Of a stretch of DNA of 64,000 nt, positions 44,324 through 52,854 are shown piece after piece. Source of the DNA: Acidimicrobiales bacterium (lineage in GTDB: Bacteria > Actinomycetota > Acidimicrobiia > Acidimicrobiales > Aldehydirespiratoraceae). The first letter of the stretch is position 1. Every line of letters begins with the position of its first letter. The stretch is from NCBI GenBank assembly GCA_029246685.1, contig JAQWMR010000010.1:186001-250000 (forward strand), read 5' to 3'. The translations under genes were made by a program, and so were the position numbers. Under the pieces are notes generated by a model that had not been told where the DNA came from, did not search any database, and saw only the letters and a list, made by a program, of their open reading frames with translations.

Positions 44324-44598
44324 AGCTGTTCCCGCCAGGGCAGCAGCCGGCTACGGGAGAAGGAGAGCGCCGGTTCGGTCGATCGCGCCCTCGATGCGAG
44401 CCCGGTGAGCCACGTCGCGTCGTTCTCCGGATCCGTCGATCCCACGCGAGAAAGCAGTTCGATCGCCATCGTCCGCGTGGTCTCGGCGTGAGGTTGCATG
44501 ACCTGGCGAAGGTCTGCGTCGCGGGCCGCCTCGAGGGTGAGCTCGAACTCCTGACGGGCGAGCCCGAACGCCTCGATGTCGCTGATCTGATCGCGACC
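44320..44598 (-). pseudogene. C-terminal fragment of a TetR-type regulator
   Basis: About 92 codons encode helices resembling the ligand-binding half of TetR regulators (FELTLEAARDADLRQVMQPHAETTRTMAIELLSRVG, then a final basic segment). The DNA-binding half is missing: upstream DNA encodes the amidohydrolase in another frame. No start codon with a ribosome site is seen. It is probably a gene remnant left by a deletion. Confidence 0.5.
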
Positions 44599-44603
44599 CA
44601 CTG

Positions 44604-45914
44604 CTAGCGCTTGTCTTTTCCGGCCGCGCCACGAAGGGCCCGCGTGGAGATCTCGCGGAACGCGTCGCGGTCGGACTCGTCGGCGAGCCGGCCCACATGC
44701 GTCACCGTGTCGACGTCGGCCGCTTCGGCTCGCAGTGCCGCGGCCGTGCAGCTCTCCCGCGGTCGGATCGAGAAGGGGTCGAAGCCGAAGTGCTCCACCG
44801 CGTTGCGGTGGGTGATGCGCTCGACCGTGTCGGTGTCCAGATCTGCGAGCATCCCGGCGAGCGACTCGGGCGCCTGAGGCCACGAACTGTCGCTGTGGGG
44901 GAAATCGGACTCCCACATCACATTGTCGAGGTTGAGTTGGTCGAGCATCCCGACGCCGACCGGGTCATCGATGAAGCAGCACAACACGTGCTTGCGGAAC
45001 ACATCGCTCGGCAGGTCCATACCGGCCGGAAAGTCGTGGGCCGTCCAGCCGTGGTGGCGGCGTTGCACGTGATCGGCCCGTTGGAGCAGATACGGGATCC
45101 ATCCGATGTCGCCTTCGCTCAGTGAGAAGCGCAGATCGGGGAAGCGGTGCCAGATGTCGGCCCACAGCAGGTCGCTGAGCGTGTACATCGTGCTGACCGG
45201 GCTCAGGGTCATCGGCACGGACTGCGGCGCGTCGATCGAGGTGTTCATGCCCTTCGAGGACGACCCGATGTGGCAGCACAGCACCACGCCCTCGTCGCTA
45301 CATGCACCAAAGAGGGGATCCCAGAAGCCGGAGTGCATCGACGGCACGCCGAGCGCGGCAGGGTTCTCCGAGAAGCTGATCGCCCGCACACCCTTGGCCG
45401 CGAGGCGGCGGACCTCGGCCCCGGCTAGATCGGCGTCCCAGAGCGGCACGATGCCGCAGGGGATGAACCGCTCGGGATGAGCGCCGCACCACTCGTCCAC
45501 GTGCCAGTCGTTGTAGGCCTGGATCATGACGAGGTTGACGTCGCGGTCGGGTCCCTCGCTCAAGACCTGGCCGGCGAAGCCGGTCCAGTTCGGGAAGTTG
45601 AGCCCGGCGAGCTGACCGCCCGCGGACATGTCGCGGACTCGCTCGTCCACGTCGTAGCAACCGGGGCGCATCTCCTCGTAGGTGCTCGGGTTCACGTTGA
45701 ACATCTCCGGAGGCTTGCCGGCCACAGCGTTGAGCCCGAGATTCCGGCCCATCGCGTCGCCGTACCACCACTGCTGGTACCCGTTCGGATCGGTGTCGAC
45801 TCGCGGCGCCTTGTCTCTGAATGCGGCCGGTACGTGGGCGGCGAACATGTCGGCCGGTTCGCAGATGTGGTCGTCCACGCTGATCAGGATGAGATCGTCG
45901 GCGGAAACACTCAT
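44604..45914 (-). CDS. Amidohydrolase_2 family protein, copy 3
   Basis: A 436-residue member. ISVDDHICEP near 12 gives the N-terminal metal motif (DxH), CCHIGSSSKG near 205 the central His region, and VMWESDFPHSDSSWPQ near 335 the metal Asp and His. The full length and strong motifs match decarboxylase/hydrolase members common in actinobacterial catabolism of aromatic or terpenoid compounds. It is the last gene of a leftward operon with the thiolase-like and DUF35 genes (six bases from the thiolase-like stop). Confidence 0.85.
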   Translation of the reverse strand: MSVSADDLILISVDDHICEPADMFAAHVPAAFRDKAPRVDTDPNGYQQWWYGDAMGRNLGLNAVAGKPPEMFNVNPSTYEEMRPGCYDVDERVRDMSAGGQLAGLNFPNWTGFAGQVLSEGPDRDVNLVMIQAYNDWHVDEWCGAHPERFIPCGIVPLWDADLAGAEVRRLAAKGVRAISFSENPAALGVPSMHSGFWDPLFGACSDEGVVLCCHIGSSSKGMNTSIDAPQSVPMTLSPVSTMYTLSDLLWADIWHRFPDLRFSLSEGDIGWIPYLLQRADHVQRRHHGWTAHDFPAGMDLPSDVFRKHVLCCFIDDPVGVGMLDQLNLDNVMWESDFPHSDSSWPQAPESLAGMLADLDTDTVERITHRNAVEHFGFDPFSIRPRESCTAAALRAEAADVDTVTHVGRLADESDRDAFREISTRALRGAAGKDKR

Positions 45915-45920
45915 GTCAGG

Positions 45921-47072
45921 TCACCCCCTCCGCAGAACTGCGCCCTGCGGATTGAAGAAGAAGCCCCCCGGGGTGATGAGTGCTGATTCGGCACCCTCGA
46001 CCTGGCGAGACCCGGCCGTCCCCCGAAGTTGGTGGACGGCTTCGCGGATGTGGCCCGTCCCGCGCGTGGCTCCCTCGGAGAGAGAGCCACCGTGGGTGTT
46101 GACGGGCACGCGGCCGTTGATCTCGATCCGGTTGGTGTCGTCGTTCCAGTGCTCTCGGAGGAACGCCTCGGCTCCGCCGGGTGGGCAGAAGCCGCAGTTC
46201 TCGAACCAGGCCAGTGTGATGATCGTGAATCCCTCGTAGGGGTAGAAGAGGTCGACGTCGTCGATCCAGATGTCGCTTGTGCGCCGCAGCTGCTCGACGA
46301 CGACATGCTGGCCGGTGCGGCCGAGCGTGGTGAGTTGGTCCTCGTCGTTCTTGCCGACGATGCCGGTGGTGGCGGCATGGATCAGGACCGGCTGATGCGG
46401 GAGTGCGTCCGCCCGCTCGGCGGTGGTCAGGACGAACGCGTCGGCTCCGTCGACCGGGAGATCCATGTCGAACACGTTGAGCGGGTCGCGCACCATGCGG
46501 CCCGCGTCGTACATGCCGAAGCTGAGCGGCTCGGTCATCGCCGCGAGCGGGTTGTCGGCCGCGTTGGTGCGACTGTTGATCGCGATCCGGGCAAACGGGT
46601 CCTTCGACGCGCCGTACTCATGGATGTAGCGGCTCGCCCAAGCCGCGTAGGCGGCGGCCATGGTCGCGTCGTCGGGGTTGGGCAGGATGCCGGAGCGGGT
46701 TCCCCGTCGCCAGGGATCGCCCGCGGCCTGCCGGGAGTTCCACGGGCCCATGACGACGGGGGTCACGACGAGCACATGGTCGGCCGCGCCGGAGAAGACC
46801 GCCCGCGCTGCGTCGAGGATCGAGAACATCGCGACCGGCGACGGCTTGGTGTGATGGGTCGCGGCGGCAATCCCGAGGGCGGCCGCGATCTCTTCGGATC
46901 CCTTGGCGGCTGGCTCGGATGTCGCGACCACGCCGTCGATGTCGGCTGCCGTGAGCCCTGCATCAGCGATCGCTTCGGTGGCTGCGGCCAATGCCATTGC
47001 GAGCGGCGAGCGGTTGCCGGCGCGGGTGAACCCCGTCGAACCGAGCCCGACAATGGCGACCTGGTCCTTCAT
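45921..47072 (-). CDS. Thiolase-like (lipid-transfer/Ltp2-type) protein
   Basis: A 383-residue thiolase-fold protein. The N-terminal VAIVGLGSTGFTRAGNRSP and the late NTHGGSLSEGATRGTGHIREAVHQLRG are typical of acetyl-CoA acetyltransferase/lipid-transfer-type sequences. The usual nucleophile Cys near residue 90 is absent: the position reads PSPVAMFSILDAA. Ltp2-type proteins lack it and act as aldolases with a DUF35 partner, removing a side-chain unit from CoA esters. A DUF35 gene lies directly upstream, which supports this reading. Confidence 0.78.
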   Translation of the reverse strand: MKDQVAIVGLGSTGFTRAGNRSPLAMALAAATEAIADAGLTAADIDGVVATSEPAAKGSEEIAAALGIAAATHHTKPSPVAMFSILDAARAVFSGAADHVLVVTPVVMGPWNSRQAAGDPWRRGTRSGILPNPDDATMAAAYAAWASRYIHEYGASKDPFARIAINSRTNAADNPLAAMTEPLSFGMYDAGRMVRDPLNVFDMDLPVDGADAFVLTTAERADALPHQPVLIHAATTGIVGKNDEDQLTTLGRTGQHVVVEQLRRTSDIWIDDVDLFYPYEGFTIITLAWFENCGFCPPGGAEAFLREHWNDDTNRIEINGRVPVNTHGGSLSEGATRGTGHIREAVHQLRGTAGSRQVEGAESALITPGGFFFNPQGAVLRRG

Positions 47073-47086
47073 CGGGCTGCGGTCGG

Positions 47087-47569
47087 TCACGCGCCGGTTC
47101 CGATCCGGAAGGCGGGGGTCGGCGTACCGTCGCGGTCGATCCAGTCGAGCTCGACCCGAGTGCCGATCTCGAGCTGGTCGGCCGGGAAGTCCGGCGTCGC
47201 GGTCGCGGTGAACCTCAGGGCGGATTGTTCGTCGAGCTCCACGGTGAGGACGGGGTGACCCGCTGCGTAGTCGACACCCGGCGCGGGCACGCCCTGGTGC
47301 AACGTCATCAGCAAGTGGATGGTGCCCCGCCCCGAGACCTCCGTCGGCGTGATGTTCCATGACCAGCACGCTGGGCACATCGGCCGGGGCGGGTGGTGCC
47401 AGTGCGCGCAGTCATCGCACCGGTGGATCACGAGTCGACGCTCGAGACGCCCTCGAAAGTGGGCGGCGCTGTCGCGGTCGATGCCGTGACCGGCGAACAG
47501 CCCAATCAGTTCGGCATCATCGATCGCAACGTCCTGTTCCGAGCGAGCCTCTTCGGAGTTTTCCGGCAC
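47087..47569 (-). CDS. DUF35 (Zn-ribbon plus OB-fold) acyl-CoA-binding protein
   Basis: A 160-residue protein. The rubredoxin-like zinc ribbon shows CDDC near 50 and CPAC near 65, followed by an OB-fold (GRGTIHLLMTLHQG and on). DUF35 domains pair with thiolase-like proteins (for example ChsH2-Ltp2) and bind CoA esters. Located 14 bases upstream of the thiolase-like gene in the same direction. GTG 47569 lies only 20 bases from the divergent DUF1214 start, so a later start is possible. Confidence 0.8.
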   Translation of the reverse strand: MPENSEEARSEQDVAIDDAELIGLFAGHGIDRDSAAHFRGRLERRLVIHRCDDCAHWHHPPRPMCPACWSWNITPTEVSGRGTIHLLMTLHQGVPAPGVDYAAGHPVLTVELDEQSALRFTATATPDFPADQLEIGTRVELDWIDRDGTPTPAFRIGTGA

Positions 47570-47589
47570 GGCGTGACAGTATTCGCGCC

Positions 47590-48714
47590 ATGTCGAACAA
47601 CCACATTCCCGAATCTCTCGCCCAACTCGATGATCTGATCACCGCCTTGAGCGAGATCCGCGATGGGTACGTGCTCGATGCCGCCCGTTGGGTCGAGCCG
47701 CTCGAGCAGGTCGAGTCGCTGCGCTACGTCGGGCAGATGCTCTCTGCCATGTCGGAGCTCTACTGGGAGGCGCAACCGCTGCATCCTCGCTTCGTGTCGA
47801 TCGTGGACCCGGGTCGGAAGCTCCAGGGCGACAATCCCGACGCGATCTATCACTACGCCCGTATCGACGGATCACGGAAGTACCGGGTGACCGGTCGGAT
47901 TCAGCAGGAGTGCTACACGTCGTTCACGCTGCACGCAGCCGCTGACGACGGTGGTATGGCAGGCCCGCTGCGCGGTGATGTGAACGACCGTGACCTCACG
48001 GTCGACTCCGACGGGTGCTACTCGCTGACGATCAGCGCTGACGAAGCCGATGCCGACGGCGGGGACTGGATCGACCTGCCCGACGACACGATCAACGTGA
48101 TCGTGCGGGGCTACTTCCAGCTCCCGGTCTCCGCCCAGAACAACAGCGGCGTTTCGGTCGACATCGACATCGAATGTCTGGATGTCGACACGCCCCCGCC
48201 AGCCCTCTCCGATGAGTTCATCGCCGGCCGGATGGCCGAGGGCATCGCCTTTCTGCGCCAGGTCACCACCGGGCAGGGCCAGCTCGGCGGGCCGAGCGCC
48301 GCGCCATTCGTGTCCGAGGTGCCCAACGTGTGCCCGAAGCCGTTCAGCTTCCGCGACTCCGGCCTTCCCGTCCCGGGCGCCGCGGACATTCACTACGCGA
48401 TGTGCCGTTGGGACCTCGAACCGGACCAGGCGCTCGTGATGCGCGGCACGCTTCCCCCGGGGCCGTTCGCCAACGTCATGCTGTGGAACGCCCACATGCA
48501 AACGCTCGAGTACCGCGGCCGGCAGTCGTCGCTCAACGGCGATCAGATCCAACTCGAAGACGACGGCACGTTCGAGATCTGGGTGAGTGCCAAGGACCCC
48601 GGTCATCCGAACTGGCTCGACACCGACTCGCATCGGCGGGGCTCGGTCTTCTGGCGGCTCCTGCTTCCGGACGAGGACCCTGCGCAGCCGACCAGTGAGG
48701 TCGTCACGATCTGA
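47590..48714 (+). CDS. DUF1214-type protein, copy 2
   Basis: A 374-residue paralog of the protein at 74-1156, with the same domain order: helical N-terminal third, VDPGRKLQGDNPDAIYHYARIDG followed by YRVTGRI near 100, an ECLDVDTPPP segment near 200, and a C-terminal SEVVTI. It has no signal peptide or helix. It precedes a TauD-type dioxygenase by one base (TGACATG) and diverges from the DUF35 gene. Function unknown; the pairing with a dioxygenase is the only clue. Confidence 0.68.
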   Translation: MSNNHIPESLAQLDDLITALSEIRDGYVLDAARWVEPLEQVESLRYVGQMLSAMSELYWEAQPLHPRFVSIVDPGRKLQGDNPDAIYHYARIDGSRKYRVTGRIQQECYTSFTLHAAADDGGMAGPLRGDVNDRDLTVDSDGCYSLTISADEADADGGDWIDLPDDTINVIVRGYFQLPVSAQNNSGVSVDIDIECLDVDTPPPALSDEFIAGRMAEGIAFLRQVTTGQGQLGGPSAAPFVSEVPNVCPKPFSFRDSGLPVPGAADIHYAMCRWDLEPDQALVMRGTLPPGPFANVMLWNAHMQTLEYRGRQSSLNGDQIQLEDDGTFEIWVSAKDPGHPNWLDTDSHRRGSVFWRLLLPDEDPAQPTSEVVTI

Positions 48715-48715
48715 C

Positions 48716-49591
48716 ATGGCGATCACCGTCACCCCGATAGCCGGCGCGCTCGGTGCGGAGATCTCGGGATTCGATGTCCGAGACCCCGCACCCGGAATGC
48801 CAGAGGTGTTCGACGCGCTCCACGAACACGGTGTGATCTTCGTTCGCGGCGCGCAGCTGAGCGAGGAGGAGCAGCTCGAACTCGGCCGCCACTTCGGCGA
48901 GCCCAGCCTGTTCCCGACCGCGCGCATCTTCGGCATGACGGAGCCGGCGACCACAGAGATCACGGACTCGGCCGAGAGCCCGCCGCGGGCGGACTACTGG
49001 CACACCGATGTCACGTGGACTGCCACGCCGCCTGCCTACGCGCTGCTGCAGTCGACGATCACGTGCGAGCGCGGCGGTGACACGCTCTGGGCCTCGGGCG
49101 GCGCCATCTACGACGCCTTGTCACCTGCGATGCAGGCGTGGCTCTGCACGCTCACCGTCCGCCACGACAACGAGTCATTCATTCGGGGCGTGTTGGACAA
49201 GATGGGCGAGGAGCAGGCGGTCGAGTACGACCTCGTGGAGAGGCTGCAGGTTGAGTACCCGCCGGTGGACCATCCGCTGATCCGCACCCATCCGGTCACC
49301 GGCCGCCGAACGGTCTACTGGGGCGGGCGGTTCATGAAGCACATCGTCGAGCTCGCTCCGTCGGAGTCCGCCGCGGTGATGGCGATGCTCGCCGACATGC
49401 TCGACGATCCTCGGTTTCATGTGCGCTGGCGGTGGACAGAGGGCGATCTTGCGATCTGGGACGAGGCGCAGACGATGCACCGCTCAGCCGGCGATCACGC
49501 CGGCCAACTTCGGTCCGTCCGCCGTATCGAGATCGACGGCGGTCGCCCGTTCTTCGACGCGGCGATCCTGCCGGCCGCGGCGGCCGGCTGA
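48716..49591 (+). CDS. TauD/TfdA-family Fe(II)/2-oxoglutarate dioxygenase, copy 2
   Basis: A 291-residue dioxygenase closer to TauD. It begins VTPIAGALGAEISGFDV, has YWHTDVTW near 97 (His and Asp), IWDEAQTMHRS near 250 (distal His) and RSVRRIEIDG near 265 (2-oxoglutarate Arg). Substrates of this branch include taurine, alkyl sulfates, phenoxyacids and others. It is the second gene of a pair with the DUF1214 protein. Confidence 0.87.
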   Translation: MAITVTPIAGALGAEISGFDVRDPAPGMPEVFDALHEHGVIFVRGAQLSEEEQLELGRHFGEPSLFPTARIFGMTEPATTEITDSAESPPRADYWHTDVTWTATPPAYALLQSTITCERGGDTLWASGGAIYDALSPAMQAWLCTLTVRHDNESFIRGVLDKMGEEQAVEYDLVERLQVEYPPVDHPLIRTHPVTGRRTVYWGGRFMKHIVELAPSESAAVMAMLADMLDDPRFHVRWRWTEGDLAIWDEAQTMHRSAGDHAGQLRSVRRIEIDGGRPFFDAAILPAAAAG

Positions 49592-49661
49592 GCGAGCGAG
49601 CAACGCGAGACCGCGGTCCGGCCGCCGCGCGTGCTCGACTTCGGATGGGCTTTCGTTGTGG

Positions 49662-50282
49662 TCAGCCCAGCTGTTGCCAGATGTGCTGCTCGAGGCTGTT
49701 CGGGACAACGAGTCCGTCCGAGCGCTTGAACAAGTCCAGGTAATCGGCCGATGCTTCGAGCTGTTCGCCGTCGGCTTCGATCTCCGCGAGGGATCCCGAG
49801 TAGCCGATCCAGAGCACGCGGCTCCGGTTGCCCGTGACGGCCGTCGCGAAGCCGACGTCCCGATTGACCGTCGATGAGGCCGTGCTCGCCACCTCTGCGC
49901 AGAAGGCCATGGCCTCGGCCACGCTCGTGAGGACGATGTTGGCCGTGCTGACCTGAGTGAACTTCTCGGGTTCGCCAGGCTCCATCCGGGATCGCCAGAT
50001 GGTGTCCTCGATGGTGTCGGACAAGACGCCTTCTCCGGATTGCAGGATGGACTGGAAGGTTTGATCCTCGCCCAGGGCGGTGATCAACGTCTCGTAGCCA
50101 CTGAGGTGCTCGAACGCGCCGGAGACGCCGATCAGCAGCGGGTCGCCGCCGATCTGGACTCCGACGTTGAACTGCACTCCGTGGGTTTCGCCGATGTGGT
50201 CGACCGCCTCCGACACGACCGCGGCAGCGGTGAGTTGGGACGCACCCGACGCGGCTCGGAGGAGCCGGGAGGTGATGTACAT
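49662..50282 (-). CDS. Hypothetical protein with two duplicated alpha+beta halves
   Basis: A 206-residue soluble protein. The two halves appear to be repeats: VGVQIGGDPLLIGVSGAF near 41 against VGFATAVTGNRSRVLWIGYSG near 143, and EDTIWRS near 92 against EQHIWQQ at the end. This suggests a tandem dimeric-barrel-like fold, similar in look to Dabb/antibiotic monooxygenase-type proteins, but I recognise no family. ATG 50282 follows AAAGG. Divergent from the acyl-CoA ligase gene. Confidence 0.6.
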   Translation of the reverse strand: MYITSRLLRAASGASQLTAAAVVSEAVDHIGETHGVQFNVGVQIGGDPLLIGVSGAFEHLSGYETLITALGEDQTFQSILQSGEGVLSDTIEDTIWRSRMEPGEPEKFTQVSTANIVLTSVAEAMAFCAEVASTASSTVNRDVGFATAVTGNRSRVLWIGYSGSLAEIEADGEQLEASADYLDLFKRSDGLVVPNSLEQHIWQQLG

Positions 50283-50438
50283 GATGTGCCTTTCGTTCGG
50301 CCTGCATCCCGCAGGCTCGGGGGCGATACCCCGCCTCGAACGACATTCCCCACTCGACGTCTCGTCACCTCCGAACGTACGCCTCGCGTTCGTTCGAGAC
50401 AAGGGACCTTCGTCGCTCCCGCGCTACTGTCGCCACGC

Positions 50439-51962
50439 ATGGCTGAAGCTCTCTGGGATCTCGTCGAGGATGCAGCAAACACCTGGCCGGATGCCCCGAT
50501 GCTGCGCTCTCGACAGGGCGACTCGTCCACGTTCTCGGAATACCGCGACCGAGCCGAGCGGATGGCCGCCGGTATGGCGGCCGAGGGCGTCGGGGCGGGC
50601 GATGTTGTCTCTTGGATCCTCCCGACCTGGGTGGACACGGTCGTACTGGCCGCCGCCCTTTCTCGTCTCGGCGCGGTCCAGAACCCGATCATCGCCATCT
50701 ACCGCGATCGCGAGGTCGGCTTCTGCTGCGCTCAGGCCGGAGCCTCGCTGCTGATCACTCCCGGCGAGTTCGGCAACTACGACTTCGCCGCGATGGGCGG
50801 CCGCGTCGTCGCGGACATCGAGGGGCTTCGCCACCTCGTCGTTGGTCCGGGCTCCTTCCCCGACGGCGACCCGTCGACCCTCGGCGAGCCGGTTCTCTCC
50901 GGACCCGACGACGTTCGCTGGTTGACCTACACGTCCGGGACGACGGCCGACCCCAAGGGAGCCCGCCACACCGATCAGACCGTCGGCGCGGTGCCGCTAG
51001 CGTTGAGCCAGCGTCTGGACGTCCAGCCGGGTGACCGGTACTCGCTCACATTCCCGTTTCCCCATATCGGCGGCGTCGCGCTGCTCTACATGGCGTTGCA
51101 GACGGGCTGCAGTCACCTGATGGACGAGACCGTGGATCCCATCGAGACGGTCCGCTTCCTCTCGGAGAACGACTGCACGCACGCCGGCACCGGCACGCCG
51201 TTCTATCTGATGTACCTCGCGGCGCAGGAGGCGCTACCTGACGGTCAGCGGTTGTTCCCGAGCCTGAAGGTGTGTCCTGGCGGCGGCGCGCCGATTCCGC
51301 CCGCGATCCATCACCGTGTGGTCGCGGAACTCGGTGGTGTCGGTGTCGCGTCCGGGTGGGGACTCACCGAGACACCCATCCTGACCAACGGCGACGTGAA
51401 CGATCCCGACGAGAAACTCGCCACGAGTGAGGGTCGCGCCATGCCGGGGGTCGACCTCATCGCGGTGGCCGACGACGAGTCGATCTGCCCGCCCGGTGTC
51501 GAAGGTGAGCTGAGGGCGAAGGGTCCGCAGGTGATGCTCGGCTACGTGGACGCGTCGCTGGATGCCGCGGCGTTCGACGCCAACGGCTACTACCGCACCG
51601 GAGACCTGGGAATCATCGATGACGACGGGTTCGTCGCCATCACGGGTCGTCTGAAGGACGTGATCATCCGCAACGGCGAGAACATCTCGGCGAAGGAAGT
51701 CGAGGATCTGCTCTTCGGACACGCCGAGATCAACGACGTCGCCGTGATCGGCGTGCCCGACGAACGGACCGGCGAGCGAGTCTGCGCGGTGGTGGTCAGC
51801 CCCGGTGAATCCGAGCACTCGGTCGACAGCCTAGGCGCGTACCTCACGGAGGCTGGACTGCGAACGCAAGCCCTTCCCGAGCAGGTGGAGACCGTCGGGG
51901 CGCTCCCGCGGAATCCGGCGGGCAAAGTACTCAAACGCGATCTCCAGGAGCAGTTCGGATGA
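50439..51962 (+). CDS. Acyl-CoA ligase (ANL superfamily), copy 2
   Basis: A 507-residue AMP-forming ligase. The phosphate loop is YTSGTTADPKGAR near 168, GWGLTETPI near 305, YYRTGDLG near 385, KDVIIRNGENISAKEVE near 405, and the final GKVLKRDL contains the catalytic Lys. ATG 50439 is the first sensible start. It overlaps the next gene (ATGA), coupling it to a phytanoyl-type dioxygenase: the acid is perhaps activated to CoA and hydroxylated. Confidence 0.88.
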   Translation: MAEALWDLVEDAANTWPDAPMLRSRQGDSSTFSEYRDRAERMAAGMAAEGVGAGDVVSWILPTWVDTVVLAAALSRLGAVQNPIIAIYRDREVGFCCAQAGASLLITPGEFGNYDFAAMGGRVVADIEGLRHLVVGPGSFPDGDPSTLGEPVLSGPDDVRWLTYTSGTTADPKGARHTDQTVGAVPLALSQRLDVQPGDRYSLTFPFPHIGGVALLYMALQTGCSHLMDETVDPIETVRFLSENDCTHAGTGTPFYLMYLAAQEALPDGQRLFPSLKVCPGGGAPIPPAIHHRVVAELGGVGVASGWGLTETPILTNGDVNDPDEKLATSEGRAMPGVDLIAVADDESICPPGVEGELRAKGPQVMLGYVDASLDAAAFDANGYYRTGDLGIIDDDGFVAITGRLKDVIIRNGENISAKEVEDLLFGHAEINDVAVIGVPDERTGERVCAVVVSPGESEHSVDSLGAYLTEAGLRTQALPEQVETVGALPRNPAGKVLKRDLQEQFG

Positions 51963-52780
51963 GGGCCAGTCTTCTGACCGAGGAGCAGCACGAGAGCTGG
52001 GACGCCAACGGGTATTTCCTGGCGAAGGATTTCGCGGCGGCGTCGGTGCGCGAGGGAATGATCGATCGGATCGTCGAACTCGCCCGGGCGATCGACGACG
52101 GCGAGGAACGACCGGACCTGTTGGTGAGTCCCGAGAATACCCTGTCCGACGCGCCGACTGCGGAGGGGCGACTCTCCAAGATCTTCCGCGTGATGCGATC
52201 CGAGGATGTGTTCCGGGAGTTCGCCACGGACGACAGATTGCTGGCGATCCTCTCCGAGGTCATGGGCCGCGATATCGACTGCTTCCTCTCGCAGTTCATC
52301 TTCAAGCAGCCGGGCGCGATGGGCCAGCCCTGGCACCAGGACGAGTGGTACTTCCGCATGGACCCGCCGAAGCAGGTCGGCGTGTGGCTCGCGTGTACCG
52401 ATGCAACGCCGGAGAACGGACCGCTCTGGGTCGTCCCGGGCTCGCATCGCGAACTCGTGCACGAGGACGTCGTGGAAGACCCTCGCCCGGGGGCGAACAT
52501 GGGCTACGTCGAGATCCAGGGCGCCGACACGTCGAACGAGCAGCAGATCCTCATGACGGCCGGGGACCTGCTGGTGTTCGACTGCCACCTCCGCCATCGC
52601 TCCACGAACAACGTGAGCGACGGCATGCGGGCGGCGATGGTGTACCACTACTCGCCGGCCGGCACGGAGGTCACGCACGAGTTCACCTTCAACCAGGACT
52701 GGGTGCCGGTCCTTCGCGACGGCCGCCCGGCCCTCGTTGACGCGACCCCGGTCCCCATCGACTGGGGTACGCCGGGCTGA
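51959..52780 (+). CDS. Phytanoyl-CoA dioxygenase-family protein, copy 2
   Basis: A 273-residue dioxygenase. PWHQDEWYF near 121 (His, Asp) and CHLRHRSTNN near 215 (His) with RAAMVYHY for the 2-oxoglutarate site match the family. GPLWVVPGSHR near 155 is the typical core motif. It overlaps the acyl-CoA ligase upstream. The second acyl-CoA ligase follows 75 bases later. Substrate unknown; acyl-CoA alpha-hydroxylation is the type reaction. Confidence 0.86.
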   Translation: MRASLLTEEQHESWDANGYFLAKDFAAASVREGMIDRIVELARAIDDGEERPDLLVSPENTLSDAPTAEGRLSKIFRVMRSEDVFREFATDDRLLAILSEVMGRDIDCFLSQFIFKQPGAMGQPWHQDEWYFRMDPPKQVGVWLACTDATPENGPLWVVPGSHRELVHEDVVEDPRPGANMGYVEIQGADTSNEQQILMTAGDLLVFDCHLRHRSTNNVSDGMRAAMVYHYSPAGTEVTHEFTFNQDWVPVLRDGRPALVDATPVPIDWGTPG

Positions 52781-52854
52781 CGGGCGTCGCCGGTCGCGAA
52801 TGCAACGCGGGGGCGAACTCGCTCTCGTCGTCATCGATCGGCTGTACTGCCGGC

